Shown here piece after piece: positions 8,707-17,184 of a stretch of 64,000 nt of DNA. The stretch is from Pseudomonadota bacterium. GTDB taxonomy: Bacteria; Pseudomonadota; Gammaproteobacteria; Steroidobacterales; Steroidobacteraceae. The stretch is taken from positions 17,386 through 81,385 of the forward strand of contig JAEWBG010000025.1 of the NCBI GenBank assembly GCA_023391335.1, written 5' to 3'. Under the pieces are notes generated by a model that saw only the letters and a list, made by a program, of their open reading frames with translations, was not told the DNA's origin and did no database searches. The position numbers and the translations under genes are program-made. Numbering within the stretch: the first letter of the stretch is position 1; every line of letters starts with the position of its first letter.

Positions 8707-8744
8707 AAAAGAAAATCGCCGCGTCGCAAGAGCGAGGCGGCGAT
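8707..8744 (-). terminator. Rho-independent terminator between DAHP synthase and ilvD
   Basis: A 13-position stem with one mismatch (8715-8727 with 8732-8744) closes an AAGA loop. Read on the minus strand it is followed by TTTTCTTTT. It starts 16 bp after the DAHP synthase stop and its T tract ends 11 bp before the ilvD ATG, so it could also act as an attenuator for ilvD. Confidence 0.8.
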
Positions 8745-8760
8745 GTGGGTAGTGAATTGT

Positions 8761-10122
8761 TTAGCGCTTGGCTTTGGAATGCAGATCGGTGATGCGCATC
8801 GCCAATTCGAGTGCTTGTTCGTAGTTCAAGCGCGGATCGACCTGCGACTTGTACGCCCGCGCGAGATCCGCATCCGTCAGGCCGCGGGCGCCGCCGGTGC
8901 ATTCCGTGACATCCTCGCCGGTCAACTCGAAGTGCACACCGCCGAGCCATGAACCCATCTCGCGATGGATACGGAACGATGCCTCGACTTCGGACACGAT
9001 GTTCTCGAAGCGACGCGTCTTGAGGCCGCCAGCCGCAGTCTCGGTGTTCCCGTGCATAGGATCGCAGATCCACAGCACGGGGCTCCCAGTCGCGCGCACG
9101 GCCTGAATCAGCGCCGGCAGCCGCTTATCGACTTCCTTCGCGCCCATGCGATGAATCAGCACGATACGGCCAGGCTCGTTGTTCGGGTTCAGCGTGGCGA
9201 GCAGTCCCTGCAACCACTCCGCGCTCATAGCCGGGCCGATCTTGATGCCCATCGGATTGGCAATGCCGCGGAACAACTCCACATGCGCGCCATCGAGAGC
9301 GGCCGTACGCATGCCGATCCAGGGCATGTGCGTCGACAGGTTGTACCAGCGCTGTTGACGCTCGATGTAACGCGTTTGCGCCTGCTCATACAGCAGGTGC
9401 AATCCCTCATGGCTGGCGTAGAAGTCCACGCGGCTGGATTGATGGATCGGACCGCGAATGGTTGCCTCGAAGAAGTGCAGTGCATTGCCGATGGAGTTGA
9501 CGATCTCCTCGTACCGATCCTTCAAAGGCGAGTGACGAACGAAGTCCAAATCCCAGTATTCGGGGTGATGCAGATCGGCAAAACCGCCATCGATCAGGGC
9601 CCGGACAAAATTCAGCGTCAACGCGGCCCGCTCATAGCCCCGCAAAAGGAGCTGGGGATCTGGTTCGCGATCTTTCGCCGTGAAGGCCGGACGATTGATG
9701 TTGTCGCCGCGGTAACACGGCAAGGTCACCCCGTCGCGCGTCTCGGTATCGGCGGATCGAGGCTTCGCGTATTGCCCGGCCATACGCCCGATACGGATGA
9801 CGGGCTTTTTCAAACCGTAGACGAGCACGAGGCTCATCTGCAGCAGGATTTTTAGCTTCTTGGCGATGTTGTCGGATTGGCAGTCTTCGAAGCTCTCGGC
9901 GCAATCCCCGCCCTGCAGGACAAAACGCTCGCCGCGTTGAGCGGCTGCGATGTTCTCTTTGAGCGCCTCGATTTCCCATGAGACGACCAGGGGCGGCAGC
10001 TTTGAGAGTTGTGCGACGACTTCGCTGAGCGCTTGCTGGTCTGGATACGTCGGCTGCTGCTGCGCGGGTTTGCCATGCCAGCTTGCCGGATGCCATTCGA
10101 CCAGATGCGGATTACGCGTCAT
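8761..10122 (-). CDS. 3-deoxy-7-phosphoheptulonate synthase, class II
   Basis: Condenses phosphoenolpyruvate with erythrose-4-phosphate, the first step of the shikimate pathway. The protein belongs to the class II (plant/mycobacterial-type) family, not the AroFGH class I family. It shows WHPASWHGKPAQQQP-type N-terminus, LQGGDCAESF, RIGRMAGQYAKPRS, CYRGDNINRP, HRMGA and DPMHGNT. An upstream TTG is in frame, but the ATG at 10122 is preferred, giving 453 residues, the usual length. No other shikimate gene is adjacent. An intrinsic terminator follows immediately. Confidence 0.95.
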   Translation of the reverse strand: MTRNPHLVEWHPASWHGKPAQQQPTYPDQQALSEVVAQLSKLPPLVVSWEIEALKENIAAAQRGERFVLQGGDCAESFEDCQSDNIAKKLKILLQMSLVLVYGLKKPVIRIGRMAGQYAKPRSADTETRDGVTLPCYRGDNINRPAFTAKDREPDPQLLLRGYERAALTLNFVRALIDGGFADLHHPEYWDLDFVRHSPLKDRYEEIVNSIGNALHFFEATIRGPIHQSSRVDFYASHEGLHLLYEQAQTRYIERQQRWYNLSTHMPWIGMRTAALDGAHVELFRGIANPMGIKIGPAMSAEWLQGLLATLNPNNEPGRIVLIHRMGAKEVDKRLPALIQAVRATGSPVLWICDPMHGNTETAAGGLKTRRFENIVSEVEASFRIHREMGSWLGGVHFELTGEDVTECTGGARGLTDADLARAYKSQVDPRLNYEQALELAMRITDLHSKAKR

Positions 10123-10282
10123 ATCCAAAAACCGTTTATCTCCAAGGTAGTCAGGGGTTGTCGGGAGGGGTCGCCGCCTGACCGCAGCGCCCTGGCAGCG
10201 TGCGCTGGCCAGCTCCCGAATGGAACGGTGAGCCTAGCATCCGGGCGCGCTCGGACCAAACCGTTTTCGTCAATATTGCATA

Positions 10283-10310
10283 CCGAACAGCGGTGAATTT
10301 GCAGGTTCGG
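10283..10310. promoter_or_regulatory. Inverted repeat upstream of the lysine dehydrogenase gene
   Basis: CCGAAC (10283-10288) and GTTCGG (10305-10310) form a 6-bp inverted repeat 45-72 bp before the start codon, just downstream of an AT-rich TCAATATTGCATA stretch that could hold a -10 element. It could be an operator for the lysine catabolic pair; nothing more can be supported from sequence. Confidence 0.3.
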
Positions 10311-10354
10311 AACGCCGGACCTTAAATGAGCGCCTATTTTTCGGGAGATGCCGC

Positions 10355-11515
10355 ATGCATAGAGTCTTGATCCTTGGCGCGGGCAAGATCGGAGCGCTCA
10401 TCTCTGGGTTGCTAGCCGAATCCGGTTCCTATGCCGTCCACTTGGGCGATGTGAACGGCGAGGCGGCAAAAGCCGTGGTTGGCGCACACGGCCTCGGCAA
10501 CCTCCATGCGCATCAGCTCGATGCGAAAGACAAAGTCGGCCTGGCGCAGCATCTGAAAAAGCATCCCGTCGATGCCGTGATTTCGAGCCTGCCGTACTAC
10601 TGCAACATCGCAGTCGCCGAAGCGGCGCGTGCGGCGGGTATACATTATTTCGATCTAACCGAGGACGTAGAAGTCACTCGAGCTGTACGCCGCATTGCAC
10701 AGGATGCGCAACAAGCCTTCGTCCCTCAGTGCGGATTGGCGCCAGGATTCATCTCAATTGCGGCCAACGAATTGATCGGCCACTTCGACGAGCTGCGCAC
10801 GATCAAGTTGCGGGTCGGCGCCCTGCCCCAACATCCGAACAACGTTCTGAAATATTCGCTCACTTGGTCGACGGAGGGCTTGATTAATGAGTATGGCAAC
10901 CCGTGCGAAGCCATCGTCGACGGTCGCCGCATCGAAGTCGCGCCGCTAGAAGGTTTGGAAGAGATCGAGATCGACGGCACCTTGTACGAAGCATTCAACA
11001 CGTCCGGCGGCTTGGGATCGCTCGCCGAGACGTATGGCGAGCGTTGCCAGAATATGGACTACAAAACGATGCGTTATCCGGGCCATTGCGAACAGATGCG
11101 CCTGCTGATGAACGATCTGAAGCTCAACCACGATCGCGGCACCCTGAAGCGCATCCTCGAGAACGCGGTGCCGCAGACGCTGCAAGACGTGGTCGTGATC
11201 TACGTCGCCATTACCGGTAAGCAAGACGGCGAACTGCGCGAAGAGAACTACGTCAACAAGGTCTACCCACAGAAGATTGCAGGACGCTTGTGGTCGGCGA
11301 TCCAGGTGACGACCGCATCGGGAATCTGCGCTGTCGTCGATGTCGTTCTGAGCGAAGGCACTCGCCGCGGATTCGTGCGTCAAGAAGACTTCAGATTGCA
11401 CACGATCTTGGAAAATCGCTTCGGCCGTCATTATGCGGACGGCATCGGCAAGGAACTTTCCGCCAGCATGGTCGTAGCAGGTCAAGCTGGACATCAACGT
11501 GCAGGACGGAGTTGA
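10355..11515 (+). CDS. Lysine 6-dehydrogenase-like protein (saccharopine dehydrogenase family)
   Basis: An N-terminal Rossmann fold opens with VLILGAGKIGALISGLL. The C-terminal domain contains NTSGGLGSLAETYGER and the MRYPGHCEQMRLL block, which resembles bacillary L-lysine 6-dehydrogenase (NAD+-dependent, L-lysine to 2-aminoadipate 6-semialdehyde plus ammonia) in length (386 residues) and order. A saccharopine-forming or -cleaving activity cannot be excluded. GGGAGA precedes the ATG. The next gene, a semialdehyde dehydrogenase, starts 2 bp after the stop, which supports a two-step lysine degradation unit. Confidence 0.82.
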   Translation: MHRVLILGAGKIGALISGLLAESGSYAVHLGDVNGEAAKAVVGAHGLGNLHAHQLDAKDKVGLAQHLKKHPVDAVISSLPYYCNIAVAEAARAAGIHYFDLTEDVEVTRAVRRIAQDAQQAFVPQCGLAPGFISIAANELIGHFDELRTIKLRVGALPQHPNNVLKYSLTWSTEGLINEYGNPCEAIVDGRRIEVAPLEGLEEIEIDGTLYEAFNTSGGLGSLAETYGERCQNMDYKTMRYPGHCEQMRLLMNDLKLNHDRGTLKRILENAVPQTLQDVVVIYVAITGKQDGELREENYVNKVYPQKIAGRLWSAIQVTTASGICAVVDVVLSEGTRRGFVRQEDFRLHTILENRFGRHYADGIGKELSASMVVAGQAGHQRAGRS

Positions 11516-11517
11516 CG

Positions 11518-13035
11518 ATGCGAGACATTCTCGACGCGCTTGGCATTGAGCAAACGCACTCCGGTGCTTGGACGAGTGACTCTGGATGGCTCAAGACTTC
11601 GGGCGAATTAATCGAATCAACCAACCCAGCCACCGGCGAGGTCATCGGGAAAGTGCGCGCAGCAAGCGCTGCGGACTATGAACGCGTCATTGCGTCTGCG
11701 CGTGAGATTGCGCGCGAATGGCGAACGGTTCCGGCGCCGAAGCGAGGCGAAGCAGTTCGACTCGTCGGTAACGAACTGCGCGCGCACAAATCCGAACTCG
11801 GTACGCTGGTGACACTCGAATCCGGCAAGATCAAACCCGAAGGCGACGGCGAAGTGCAGGAGATGATCGATATCGCCGACTTCGCGTTGGGTCAATCGCG
11901 CATGCTGTACGGCAACACGATGCACTCGGAACGTCCGATGCATCGCATGTACGAGCAGTGGCACCCGCTGGGCGTCGTCGGGATCATCAGCGCGTTCAAC
12001 TTCCCTGTCGCGGTGTGGTCATGGAATGCGTTCTTGGCGGCGATCTGCGGCAATGTAAGCGTCTGGAAGCCCTCACCCAAGACGCCGTTGTCAGCTATTG
12101 CCGTTCAGCAACTCGTCAATCGCGCGCTACAGAAGCACGGGTTCCCCGGCATCTTTCAGTTGTTCATCTCATCGGGCACCGAACTGGCCGAACGCTTCGT
12201 CGATGATCGGCGCGTGGATCTGGTCTCGTTCACGGGCTCCACAACTGTGGGTCGCAAAGTCGGCGAACGCGTTGCCGCGCGATTGGGCAAGTCGTTGCTC
12301 GAGCTCGGCGGTAACAACGCGATCATCGTCGATGAGTTTGCGAATCTGGATCTCGCGGTACCTTCGATCGTCTTCGGAGCCGTCGGCACCGCAGGTCAGC
12401 GATGCACGAGCACTCGTCGCGTCTTTGTGCATCGATCCCGCGCTCAAGAGTTGGAACGCAGGTTGGTTCAAGCGTATTCGCAAGTTCGCATCGGCAATCC
12501 GCTCGAGAAAGAAACGCTGATGGGCCCATTGATCGATGCGCGCGCGGTCGAGAGCTATAAGGCATCGATCGCGAAAGCGCAGCAAGCCGGCGGTCACGTC
12601 CTATACGGTAACAAAGTTCGGACGGGCAACTTCGTCGAGCCGACGATCATTCGAGCGCAAAGCAATTGGGAGATCGTGCAGACAGAAACGTTTGCGCCGA
12701 TTCTCTATTTGATCGAGTTCGACTCGCTAGATGATGCGATCGCGATGCAGAACTCAGCGCATCATGGGCTTTCGTCCTCCATCTTCACCGACAACTTGCA
12801 GCATGCCGAACGATTCCTTTCTGCCGTTGGCAGCGACTGTGGCATCGCTAATGTGAACATTGGAACATCCGGTGCCGAGATCGGCGGCGCCTTTGGCGGC
12901 GAGAAAGAAACCGGCGGTGGACGCGAATCCGGTTCGGATTCTTGGAAGGCCTACATGCGCCGGCAAACGAATACGATCAACTGGAGCCGTGAACTACCGT
13001 TGGCTCAGGGCATTGATTTCAAGGTTGCGCCTTGA
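11518..13035 (+). CDS. Aldehyde dehydrogenase, ALDH7 type (alpha-aminoadipic semialdehyde dehydrogenase)
   Basis: NAD(P)+-dependent aldehyde dehydrogenase of 505 residues. The open frame extends upstream into the previous gene, but the ATG at 11518 with GGACGGAG before it is the sensible start. Family residues: IISAFNFPVAVWSWN, the catalytic Glu in LELGGNN, the catalytic Cys in GTAGQRCTSTRR, and TETFAPILY. The GGAFGGEKETGGGRESGSDSWK tail is diagnostic of ALDH7 (antiquitin), which oxidises 2-aminoadipate 6-semialdehyde to 2-aminoadipate. Coupling with the lysine dehydrogenase-like gene makes this assignment strong. A repeat element separates it from hrpA. Confidence 0.92.
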   Translation: MRDILDALGIEQTHSGAWTSDSGWLKTSGELIESTNPATGEVIGKVRAASAADYERVIASAREIAREWRTVPAPKRGEAVRLVGNELRAHKSELGTLVTLESGKIKPEGDGEVQEMIDIADFALGQSRMLYGNTMHSERPMHRMYEQWHPLGVVGIISAFNFPVAVWSWNAFLAAICGNVSVWKPSPKTPLSAIAVQQLVNRALQKHGFPGIFQLFISSGTELAERFVDDRRVDLVSFTGSTTVGRKVGERVAARLGKSLLELGGNNAIIVDEFANLDLAVPSIVFGAVGTAGQRCTSTRRVFVHRSRAQELERRLVQAYSQVRIGNPLEKETLMGPLIDARAVESYKASIAKAQQAGGHVLYGNKVRTGNFVEPTIIRAQSNWEIVQTETFAPILYLIEFDSLDDAIAMQNSAHHGLSSSIFTDNLQHAERFLSAVGSDCGIANVNIGTSGAEIGGAFGGEKETGGGRESGSDSWKAYMRRQTNTINWSRELPLAQGIDFKVAP

Positions 13036-13048
13036 GGAACAGGAGCAA

Positions 13049-13206
13049 GACGTAACACAAGGAGCACAAAGAAAAACAAAGATCACAAAGAAAATTAAGC
13101 CGCAGAGAACGCAAAAAAGAATGTGTGGCGTGTCAGGTGTGTAGTGTGAACAGATCTCTTTTTTGTGTTCCTTGTGTTCCTTTTTGTGTTCCTTGTGTTC
13201 CGTCCG
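13049..13206. repeat. Intergenic repeat element A2 (CACAAAG-type, long inverted arms)
   Basis: The left arm has CGTAACACAAGGAGCACAAAG, GATCACAAAGAAA and CCGCAGAGAACGCAAAAAAG units. The middle holds a GTGTGGCGTGTCAGGTGTG stretch. The right arm is TTTTTTGTGTTCCTTGTG followed by further TTTGTGTTCCTTGTGTTCC units ending CCGTCC. Right arm reversed reads as the left arm, so transcripts could fold into a long imperfect hairpin. It fills the gap between the convergent ALDH and hrpA genes and ends 6 bp from the hrpA stop. Confidence 0.9.
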
Positions 13207-13212
13207 TTTTTC

Positions 13213-16200
13213 TTAAGCCGCACGTTCGCGCTGAACTTTCTCGACCTGCTCTGAGACACGCTTTTCAGAAACCGGAATCGCCGTCTTGAGATCCTGAGCG
13301 AACAGCGACACGCGAAGCTCTTCAATCATCCATTGCAATCGATCGAGTTCCGGATGCGGAATCGTTTGATCGCGAGCAGCATGTAGCTGGGAAAACGCAC
13401 GCAGAGATGGAAACACTCGAGCCGCCAACTCTTGATCGCGCTTGGCATTGCCCGGCGCCTTGTCCACGCGCCGAGCGATCGTTTTCAGATAACGAGGCAA
13501 GTGAGTCCATAGCAAACCGGGCACGCCCCGCGGAAAGCTTGGAGGCACCAACGTTTCGAGCTGCTTCTCTACGTCAGCCCTCAGCGCAGCAAATCCGCCT
13601 GCGGGCAACGCGGCGACTTTGTGCTTGATATCGCGATACTGCTGCAAGACCTCGATCGCATGCTTGCGAACGCGATCGAGATGTTCCCCGAATCGGCCGC
13701 GATGTTGATCGAGCAGTGCCTGAAAGCCTGCGCGCGATCTGGGCAGTTCGGTTCCATCCGGCAGAAAGCATTCCTCGAACGTCTTTTCAGCCAATCGGTC
13801 CGCAAGCGGTGGCGCGCTACTCAATCCTTGCCCCAACAGCACCAATTCTTTTTGATCCGCGAAGGTGCGGCGCGCAAGCTTCCACTGCTCAGGCAAGGCG
13901 AGAATCGCGAGTCGCAACACCGCGAACCGCAGGTGTGCTTCGGCTTGCCACAAGCTGCTTTCCTCTGCGAGCGCTATGCCGTCGTTGCGGTCCTGCGCAG
14001 TGGGATAGACGGTGTAACGCAAGCCGCGGCGCTCGACCGTGCGCTGTTCCGGCAGTTCACCGAAGTCCCAACTCCTGAAATGCGAACCGGCTGCGTGTGG
14101 GGCAGAACCCGTGATCGCTTGCCGCGCAGAACGCTTCAGCGCGCCTAAGTCGCGACCTTCTGCCACGACGCGTCCATCCGAGCCGAGCACTCGAATGTTG
14201 AAGCGGAGCCACTTTGGAATCGGCAGCGCTGCGAGCTGCGTCGCATCCACCTGTGCACCGCTCTCGCGGCGAATCCATTCTGCAAATGCAGCATTGAAGT
14301 CGGGCGCATCTGCGATTTGAGTCATCGCTCGCGCCGCATACTCGGGAACGGGCACGAACGCTTTTCGAATCGCCTTCGGCAATTCACGCAGCGATTCGGT
14401 GATCAACTCCACCCGCCAGCCGGCAACAATCCATGAGAGGTGCGCCGGTTCGACGGCCGGCAATACCGGCGCTGGAACAACAACAGTCACACCATCATCT
14501 TCTGCACCCGGCTCAAAGCGATATTCGAGAGGCAACCTATTGCCCGCAATCTCGATGACGTCCGGATGCGAATGAGCCGTGACTTCCGGGACTTCGCGAG
14601 TCATCAGATCGCGCCTCGATGCGGACAAATTCGTTTTAGTCGAGTGGTCCGCTTCTTTCAGCCAACGTTCCATCGCCGCCACAGAGTTGATCGTCTCCGG
14701 CAAACGTGAACGATAGAAATCCACCATCGTTTGCTCGTCGATGAGCACGTCACGACGCCTCAGCTTCGCTTCGATGCGTTCGACCTCCTTCTTTGCGCGT
14801 CGGTTGTGATCCAAGAATGCCGCACGTAGACGCGAGCGTCCTTCGACCAAGGCCTCGCGCACGAATATCTCTTGTGCTTCTTTGGGCGCTACGTTGCCGT
14901 AGTTGACGCGCCGCCCAGCCGACAGCGTCAGCCCATACAGCGACACCGTTTCCGAGGCCGCAACGAAGCCGCGCTCCTCGACCCAGTGAGGTTCGCTGTA
15001 CGTTCGTTTCAGTAGATGCTCGCCTGCCGCAGCAATCCACTGCGTCTCGACTGCGGCGACCATGCGCGCATACAAACGGGTGGTCTCCATCAAGCTTGCG
15101 GCCACGACCCACTTGGGCGGACGTGCGGCGATCGGTGTGCCGGGAGCGATCACAAACCGAGAACCACGCGCCCCTTCGTATTCTCGCTTCTCATCGACGG
15201 TGCCGATGTTGCCGAGGAAACCGGTCAAAATCGCTTGATGGAGATCGGCGTATTCAGCAGGCGCCGTGTTCGACTTCAATTCGAGTTCTTCGACGGTATC
15301 GCTCAATTGACGATGCAGATCCTGCCATTCGCGCATGCGCATGAAGGCGAGAAAGTATTCGCGGCACCACTTGCGCAGTTGGCTGCCCGAAAGCTCTTCG
15401 CTTTTTTGCTGCCACGCGCGCCACAAATTGAGCACGGTAAGAAAATCGGATCGCGAATCGGCAAACGTGGCGTGCTGTTGATCCGCTTGCTGCTGAGCAT
15501 CCGAAGGGCGTTCGCGCGGATCTTGAGTGGACAAGAACGCCGCGATGACCAGCATCTCGGACACGCATTTGTGGTGGCTCGCGGCGATCAACATGCGCGC
15601 AAGGCGTGGGTCCAAGGGCAAGCTGGCAAGTTGCTTACCCAGCGAAGTCACCTTCCGATCAGCATCGACGGCTTTCAATTCCTGTAGCAGACGATAACCA
15701 TCGTTGATCTGCCGCGTGTCCGGCGGATCGAGGAACGGAAAATCCTGCGGCTCACCTAAGCGCAGTGCCGCCATCTGCAAAATGACACTCGCAAGATTGG
15801 TTCGCAGCACCTCAGGCGATGTGAACGGCGGACGAATATTGAATTCATCCTCCGCGAACAGCCGGATGCAAATACCCGGCGACTCGCGTCCGGACCGACC
15901 CTTGCGCTGATCGGCACTGGCCTGCGAGATCGGCTCAATGGGCAAGCGCTGCACTTTGCCGCGAACGCTGTACCGGCTGATGCGAGCAAGACCCGAATCG
16001 ATGACGTGACGAATGCCCGGCACGGTCAGCGAAGTTTCTGCCACGTTCGTCGCGAGCACGACGCGTCGCGCACTGTGACGTTCGAAGATTTTTTCCTGAT
16101 CGCGCGTGGAGAGTCGCGCGTATAACGGCAACACCTCCGTGCCCATCAGCTTTGCTTTCTCTAGCGCATCGGCCGCTTCGCGGATCTGCTTTTCGCCGGG

Positions 16201-17100
16201 CAAGAAGACGAGTACATCGCCGCGATCTTCGCGATCGAGTTCTCGCACGGCCTCCACAATGCCCTCGGGAAGCGAAAGGACGCTATCGTCTTCCTCGACG
16301 ATGAGCGGCCGATAGCGAACTTCCACCGGATAACTGCGCCCGGACACCTCGATCACAGGGGCGCCACCGAAGAAGTCAGCAAAGCGCTGCGGATCTATGG
16401 TGGCCGAGGTAATGATCACGCGCAGGTCGGGTCGCTGCGGCAACGTTCGCTTCAGCACGCCCAACAAGAAGTCGATATTCAAACTGCGCTCATGCGCCTC
16501 ATCGATGATGAGCGTGTCATATCGAAGCAGCAGCCGATCGTTTTCGAGTTCGCGAAGCAAGATGCCGTCGGTCATCAATTTGACGCGGCAATCAGGTCCG
16601 GTGCGATCGTTGAAACGCACTTGATACCCGACTGCACCACCGACGTTCGTGTTGATTTCCTCTGCAAGTCGCTGCGCAATGGCGCGTGCAGCGATGCGGC
16701 GCGGTTGCGTGTGACCGATGAAGCCGAAGGTGCCGCGCCCTGCCTCCAGGCAGATCTTGGGAAGTTGCGTGGTCTTGCCCGATCCAGTCGCCCCGCATAC
16801 GACGATCACTTGGTGCTTCTGCAGCGCTCGGGCGATTTCTTCGCGATGCGCTGTGATGGGCAGACCCGCATCGAAGTCGAGCCGCAGCGGCAGCTCGCGA
16901 AGTCGCTGCACTTGAGCGGCGGATGTCTCGATGTTCTTCGTCAAGGCGGCAACGCGCGACTCAAAGTCGGCACCCGGAACACGGCGGGCAAACAGCCGAT
17001 CCAATTCGCGCGCCAACCGCGCACGATCGCTGTTGCGGGCACTGGGAATTCGCTCACGTAGCGCCATGAGCGTCTTGATTGAAAGGTCCGGGTTCGACAT
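13213..17100 (-). CDS. hrpA: ATP-dependent RNA helicase HrpA
   Basis: Large DEAH-box helicase of 1295 residues, the full length of E. coli HrpA, acting in RNA processing and ribosome rescue. Walker A GATGSGKTT is at about 103-111, DEAH at 200-203, motif III SAT at about 232-234, and motif VI QRKGRSGRE at about 395. The helicase core is followed by the long HrpA-specific C-terminal region (DUF3418-type), including HWVEERGF and VPEVTAHSHPDVI. It lies 73 bp after the phoQ-like gene on the same strand. Its 3' end abuts repeat element A2, whose inverted arms may act as its transcription end. Confidence 0.97.
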   Translation of the reverse strand: MSNPDLSIKTLMALRERIPSARNSDRARLARELDRLFARRVPGADFESRVAALTKNIETSAAQVQRLRELPLRLDFDAGLPITAHREEIARALQKHQVIVVCGATGSGKTTQLPKICLEAGRGTFGFIGHTQPRRIAARAIAQRLAEEINTNVGGAVGYQVRFNDRTGPDCRVKLMTDGILLRELENDRLLLRYDTLIIDEAHERSLNIDFLLGVLKRTLPQRPDLRVIITSATIDPQRFADFFGGAPVIEVSGRSYPVEVRYRPLIVEEDDSVLSLPEGIVEAVRELDREDRGDVLVFLPGEKQIREAADALEKAKLMGTEVLPLYARLSTRDQEKIFERHSARRVVLATNVAETSLTVPGIRHVIDSGLARISRYSVRGKVQRLPIEPISQASADQRKGRSGRESPGICIRLFAEDEFNIRPPFTSPEVLRTNLASVILQMAALRLGEPQDFPFLDPPDTRQINDGYRLLQELKAVDADRKVTSLGKQLASLPLDPRLARMLIAASHHKCVSEMLVIAAFLSTQDPRERPSDAQQQADQQHATFADSRSDFLTVLNLWRAWQQKSEELSGSQLRKWCREYFLAFMRMREWQDLHRQLSDTVEELELKSNTAPAEYADLHQAILTGFLGNIGTVDEKREYEGARGSRFVIAPGTPIAARPPKWVVAASLMETTRLYARMVAAVETQWIAAAGEHLLKRTYSEPHWVEERGFVAASETVSLYGLTLSAGRRVNYGNVAPKEAQEIFVREALVEGRSRLRAAFLDHNRRAKKEVERIEAKLRRRDVLIDEQTMVDFYRSRLPETINSVAAMERWLKEADHSTKTNLSASRRDLMTREVPEVTAHSHPDVIEIAGNRLPLEYRFEPGAEDDGVTVVVPAPVLPAVEPAHLSWIVAGWRVELITESLRELPKAIRKAFVPVPEYAARAMTQIADAPDFNAAFAEWIRRESGAQVDATQLAALPIPKWLRFNIRVLGSDGRVVAEGRDLGALKRSARQAITGSAPHAAGSHFRSWDFGELPEQRTVERRGLRYTVYPTAQDRNDGIALAEESSLWQAEAHLRFAVLRLAILALPEQWKLARRTFADQKELVLLGQGLSSAPPLADRLAEKTFEECFLPDGTELPRSRAGFQALLDQHRGRFGEHLDRVRKHAIEVLQQYRDIKHKVAALPAGGFAALRADVEKQLETLVPPSFPRGVPGLLWTHLPRYLKTIARRVDKAPGNAKRDQELAARVFPSLRAFSQLHAARDQTIPHPELDRLQWMIEELRVSLFAQDLKTAIPVSEKRVSEQVEKVQRERAA

Positions 17101-17156
17101 GGAGGGCCCGAATGATCGGGGATTTCAGGCAGATATCAAGCTGGCGTCGTGGATCG

Positions 17157-17184
17157 CATTACATCGGCGCCCATTACATCGGCG
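17157..17184. repeat. 13-bp direct repeat at the end of the sensor kinase gene
   Basis: CATTACATCGGCG occurs at 17157-17169 and 17172-17184, a 15-bp period. The kinase stop codon lies in the second copy, so a small duplication has occurred at its 3' end. Confidence 0.7.

Noticed and set aside
8965..9855. Open frame of 296 codons antisense to the DAHP synthase gene
   Set aside because: High GC makes long antisense frames common; composition is Arg/His-rich without domains, and the sense gene is clear.
10129..10354. Tryptophan- or phenylalanine-type leader peptide before the DAHP synthase gene
   Set aside because: No short frame with repeated aromatic codons followed by alternative hairpins could be found.
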